Source: Ornithinimicrobium sp.
GTDB lineage: Bacteria; Actinomycetota; Actinomycetes; Actinomycetales; Dermatophilaceae
Reading direction: 5' to 3'
Length of the DNA stretch: 46,245 bases
Assembly: GCF_030537745.1 (NCBI RefSeq)
Contig: NZ_JAUNVI010000020.1
Span: forward strand, 1-46,245
In this document: positions 43,705-46,245 of the stretch, piece by piece
Numbering within the stretch: position 1 is the first letter of the stretch
Layout: each line of letters begins with the position of its first letter
Notes under the pieces: model-generated
Database searches by the model: none
Seen by the model: only the letters and a program-made list of their open reading frames with translations
Told to the model about the DNA's origin: nothing
Position numbers and translations under genes: made by a program

Positions 43705-44727
43705 ATGCCTTCCGCACCCTCCCCCGTGCTGTCGGTCGTCGTGCCGATGTTCAACGAACAGGAGGTGCTCCCGCTGCTCGTGGGGCGGCTGCGGCCGGTC
43801 CTGGACGGGCTCGGCGAGCCCTACGAGTTAGTCGCCGTCGACGACGGCAGCTCGGACCAGACTCCTGTCCTGCTGCAGGCGCATCGACGCAGCTGGCCGC
43901 AGCTTCGGATCATCCGCCTGCGCGCCAACGCCGGCCACCAGGCCGCGATCTCGGCCGGACTCGCGCGGGCACTCGGGCAATGGATCATCACCCTCGACGC
44001 GGACCTCCAGGACCCACCTGAGGTGATCCCGGAGATGCTCGCGGCCGCACGTCAGGAGCAGGCAGACGTCGTGTATGGGGTGCGCGCCGACCGTTCGACC
44101 GACTCCTCCTTCAAGCGCTGGACTGCCCACGGCTACTACGCGTTGATGCGCGCCATGGGAGCCACCGGGGCCCCCGACAACGCCGGTGACTACCGGCTGA
44201 TGTCGCGCGCCACCGTGGATGCCGTCAATGCCCTGCCCGAAGACCACCGGGTGCTGCGACTCGTCGTGCCGGCGCTAGGTTTTCCCTCGACGAGCGTGTC
44301 CTACGCGCGCGAGCGGCGCGCAGCAGGGTCGAGCAAGTACCCATTGGCGCGGATGGTGAGGCTGACGCTCGACTCCGTCACCGGCTTCTCGAGCGCGCCG
44401 CTGAAGCTGGCGACGTGGTTCGGGCTCAGTGGCTTCCTGGTGGCGCTTGCGCTGCTCGGCTATGCCTTGGTCGCTAAAGCCAACGGACACACCGTCGCCG
44501 GCTGGACCTCGACGGTCGTCATCGTGGCCGCCTTCGGTGCCGTGCAGCTGCTGTGCCTGGGGATCATGGGCGAATACGTCGGACGGACCTACGCTGCGCT
44601 GCAGCGGCGGCCGACGTACTACGTGGCGCACGACAGCGCGCGCGACTCAGATCGTGACTGCGTCCAGCAGCCGCAGTCACCGCCGTCGGGTGAACGCTCG
44701 CCCGAACGAGACCCTCACCGCACCTGA
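43705..44727 (+). CDS. Family 2 glycosyltransferase, polyprenyl-phosphate type (GtrB-like)
   Basis: A 340-residue protein. The GT-A domain has [26 protein letters not shown] and the DxD-type [17 protein letters not shown]. Two hydrophobic helices follow near the C terminus (about 235-255 and 272-292), then [18 protein letters not shown], typical of GtrB/DPM1-like enzymes that load a sugar onto polyprenyl phosphate at the membrane. The sugar is unknown. The C-terminal 30 residues are low complexity. It is convergent with proA and their 3' ends overlap by 13 bases. Confidence 0.88.
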   Translation: MPSAPSPVLSVVVPMFNEQEVLPLLVGRLRPVLDGLGEPYELVAVDDGSSDQTPVLLQAHRRSWPQLRIIRLRANAGHQAAISAGLARALGQWIITLDADLQDPPEVIPEMLAAARQEQADVVYGVRADRSTDSSFKRWTAHGYYALMRAMGATGAPDNAGDYRLMSRATVDAVNALPEDHRVLRLVVPALGFPSTSVSYARERRAAGSSKYPLARMVRLTLDSVTGFSSAPLKLATWFGLSGFLVALALLGYALVAKANGHTVAGWTSTVVIVAAFGAVQLLCLGIMGEYVGRTYAALQRRPTYYVAHDSARDSDRDCVQQPQSPPSGERSPERDPHRT

Positions 44728-46010
44728 CCATCGCCGTCCACGATCCACTTCGTGGTGGTCAGCTCGGGCAGGGCCATCGGCCCGCGTGCGTGCAGTTTCT
44801 GGGTAGAGATGCCGATCTCCGCCCCGAAGCCGAACTCGCCACCGTCGGTGAACCTGGTCGAGGCGTTGATGAGCACGGCAGCTGCATCAATCTCGGTGGT
44901 GAAGCGGCGTGCGGCCGCTCGGTCGGCGGTGACGATCGCCTCGGTGTGGCCGCTGGTGTGCTCCTGGATGTGCGCGATCGCCTCGTCGAGGCTGTCGACG
45001 ACTCGGGCGGAGATGTCGAGGGAAAGAAACTCCGTGTCATCGTCCTGCGGCGTGATCGGCAGGTGCGCGGCGCCCGCGGCGGCGGCATAACCCTCCGAGA
45101 GAGCGTCACCGTGCACGGTGACCCCAGCCCCGCCGAGCGAAGCCATGAGGGCGGGCATGATCCGCTCGGCGGCGTCCCGGTGGACCAGGAGAGACTCGGC
45201 GGCGTTGCAGACCGAGGGGCGGTGGGTCTTGGAGTTAGTCACGATCTGAACCGCCATGTCGGTGTCTGCGCTCGCATCGACATACACGTGACAATTGCCG
45301 ACGCCGGTCTCGATGACAGGGACGGTGGACTCCAGGACGACGGTCTGGATGAGGCTGGCGCCGCCGCGCGGGATGAGCAGGTCGACCAGACCGCGTGCCG
45401 TCATCAGCGCCCGCGCTGCGTCGTGGCCGCCCTCCACCAGGAGGTTGATCGCGTCCGGGTTGAGGCCCTGTTGCTCCAACGCGGTCCGCAGGACATCGAC
45501 GAGCGCGGCATTGGTGGAGGCCGCTGCAGAGCCCCCCCGGAGCAGGACCGCGTTGCCACTCTTGAGGCCGAGCCCGGCAGCGTCGACCGTGACATTGGGG
45601 CGCGCCTCGTAGATCATGCCGACCACACCCATCGGGACCCGGATCTGCCGGATCGCCAGACCGTTGGCCAAGGTCGAGCCGCGGACCACCTCCCCCACAG
45701 GGTCAGGCAGGGTGGCGACCTGGCGCAGCGCGTCCGCGACGGCATGGACCCGCTCCTCATCGAGTGCCAACCGGTCCAGCAGGTTGGTCGTCAGGCCGTT
45801 GTCACGACCGCGCTGCAGGTCCTCGCGGTTGGCGGAGATGACGACGTCACTAGCAGCGTCCACGGCATCGGCCAGGGCGAGCAGGGCGGCATCTTTACGG
45901 GCCCGGGTGAGCAGGGCCAGCTCTCGGGCGGCGACGCGCGCCCTCCGGGCGATCCCGTGGACGTAGTCGACGGTCTCGGGGGCGATGGGCGTGAGGCTGG
46001 ATGCGGTCAT
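44715..46010 (-). CDS. proA: Gamma-glutamyl phosphate reductase
   Basis: A 431-residue NADPH-dependent enzyme making glutamate-5-semialdehyde in proline synthesis. Family marks are the sequence around [49 protein letters not shown] and the active-site cysteine in [12 protein letters not shown]; the end matches [20 protein letters not shown]. It follows proB with a 27-base gap, with GGAGAG before the ATG. The stop lies within the coding end of the opposite-strand GT2 gene. Confidence 0.95.
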   Translation of the reverse strand: MTASSLTPIAPETVDYVHGIARRARVAARELALLTRARKDAALLALADAVDAASDVVISANREDLQRGRDNGLTTNLLDRLALDEERVHAVADALRQVATLPDPVGEVVRGSTLANGLAIRQIRVPMGVVGMIYEARPNVTVDAAGLGLKSGNAVLLRGGSAAASTNAALVDVLRTALEQQGLNPDAINLLVEGGHDAARALMTARGLVDLLIPRGGASLIQTVVLESTVPVIETGVGNCHVYVDASADTDMAVQIVTNSKTHRPSVCNAAESLLVHRDAAERIMPALMASLGGAGVTVHGDALSEGYAAAAGAAHLPITPQDDDTEFLSLDISARVVDSLDEAIAHIQEHTSGHTEAIVTADRAAARRFTTEIDAAAVLINASTRFTDGGEFGFGAEIGISTQKLHARGPMALPELTTTKWIVDGDGQVR

Positions 46011-46037
46011 GCTGGCTGCTCTCCTGGTTGGGCTCTG

Positions 46038-46245
46038 TCAGAGGACGACGAGATCGTCACGGCGGACGACGGGACGCGGCGCGGGCCGCTCGGTGCGGAG
46101 GCGGATGCGGCCTCCGAGTCGGTGGCCGACCAGTGGGCGCAACTCGTCCGCGTCGTAGCCGACCAGTCCCCGGGCCACGATGTTGCCCAATTCGTCGCAC
46201 AGGTCCACCGTCGCCCCCGCCGGGAAGCGGCCTTCGACACGGATG
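46038..46245 (-). CDS. proB: Glutamate 5-kinase, C-terminal PUA domain (partial)
   Basis: Partial gene running off the right edge; 68 residues remain. They match the end of the PUA domain of ProB: ATVDLCDELGNIVARGLVGYDADELRPLVG, then GGRIRLRTERP and a DDLVVL end. The kinase domain is outside the window. Its position before proA confirms the assignment. Confidence 0.88.
   Translation of the reverse strand, partial: IRVEGRFPAGATVDLCDELGNIVARGLVGYDADELRPLVGHRLGGRIRLRTERPAPRPVVRRDDLVVL

Overview
The window is high-GC DNA, densely packed with genes and rich in GTG starts. Its content points to an actinobacterium: a DUF3097 gene, a zinc-ABC/Zur/uppS/recO block, an hrcA-dnaJ pair with a CIRCE operator, PPK2, and many apparently leaderless genes. 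Gene order and protein style fit Micrococcales best, possibly the Intrasporangiaceae/Ornithinimicrobiaceae neighbourhood; that family-level placement is inference. No prophage, insertion sequence or CRISPR array is visible. Most of the window is conserved core chromosome.

Layout. 1-3.3 kb: the end of a rhodanese-type sulfurtransferase, then dusB and glyS on the minus strand and a small membrane protein. 3.4-6.5 kb: a zinc uptake operon (lipoprotein, ATPase, permease, Zur) behind a near-perfect Zur box. 6.5-9.9 kb: uppS and recO (minus), then a TehA/SLAC1-type transporter and an AlkB-like dioxygenase (plus). 9.9-14.2 kb: dhaK-dhaL-dhaM, where DhaM carries a complete enzyme I. 14.3-21.9 kb: a long minus-strand series hrcA-dnaJ-MFS-phoH-ybeY-CNNM/CorC-era. 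22.0-24.8 kb: fumC, diverging from DUF3097 and DUF4870 genes. 24.84-25.27 kb: no protein gene, but a promoter, a chain of hairpins and a strong terminator-like stem, taken here as a candidate structured RNA. 25.3-31.1 kb: hemW, PPK2, lepA-trmB-small membrane protein-HTH protein. 31.3-41.0 kb: an atypical Nramp-like transporter, hemerythrin and ferredoxin-reductase-like genes, a GNAT, malate synthase, and glcD-glcE-glcF. 41.0-46.2 kb: a PemK/MazF-like protein, tRNA-Ala(GGC), a histidine phosphatase, rsfS, nadD, a small membrane protein, a GT2 glycosyltransferase, proA and the end of proB.

How the genes connect. GlcDEF would oxidise glycolate to glyoxylate, and the adjacent malate synthase would condense glyoxylate with acetyl-CoA. 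The operator-like palindrome TGGTCTGACCA in the glcD promoter recurs as its reverse complement upstream of the Nramp-like gene 5.5 kb away, beside a second palindrome TGGTCGACCA. This suggests a shared GntR-type regulator encoded outside the window. DhaKLM would phosphorylate dihydroxyacetone with PEP. The dnaJ-to-era series couples a heat-shock unit to ribosome-maturation genes.

The least explained items are the candidate RNA at about 24.98-25.17 kb, the Nramp-like transporter without the usual metal motifs but with the shared operator, and a 50-residue membrane protein gene between trmB and an HTH gene. Ten genes also share the pattern TAnnnT followed 6-8 bases later by the start codon, which indicates widespread leaderless transcription.
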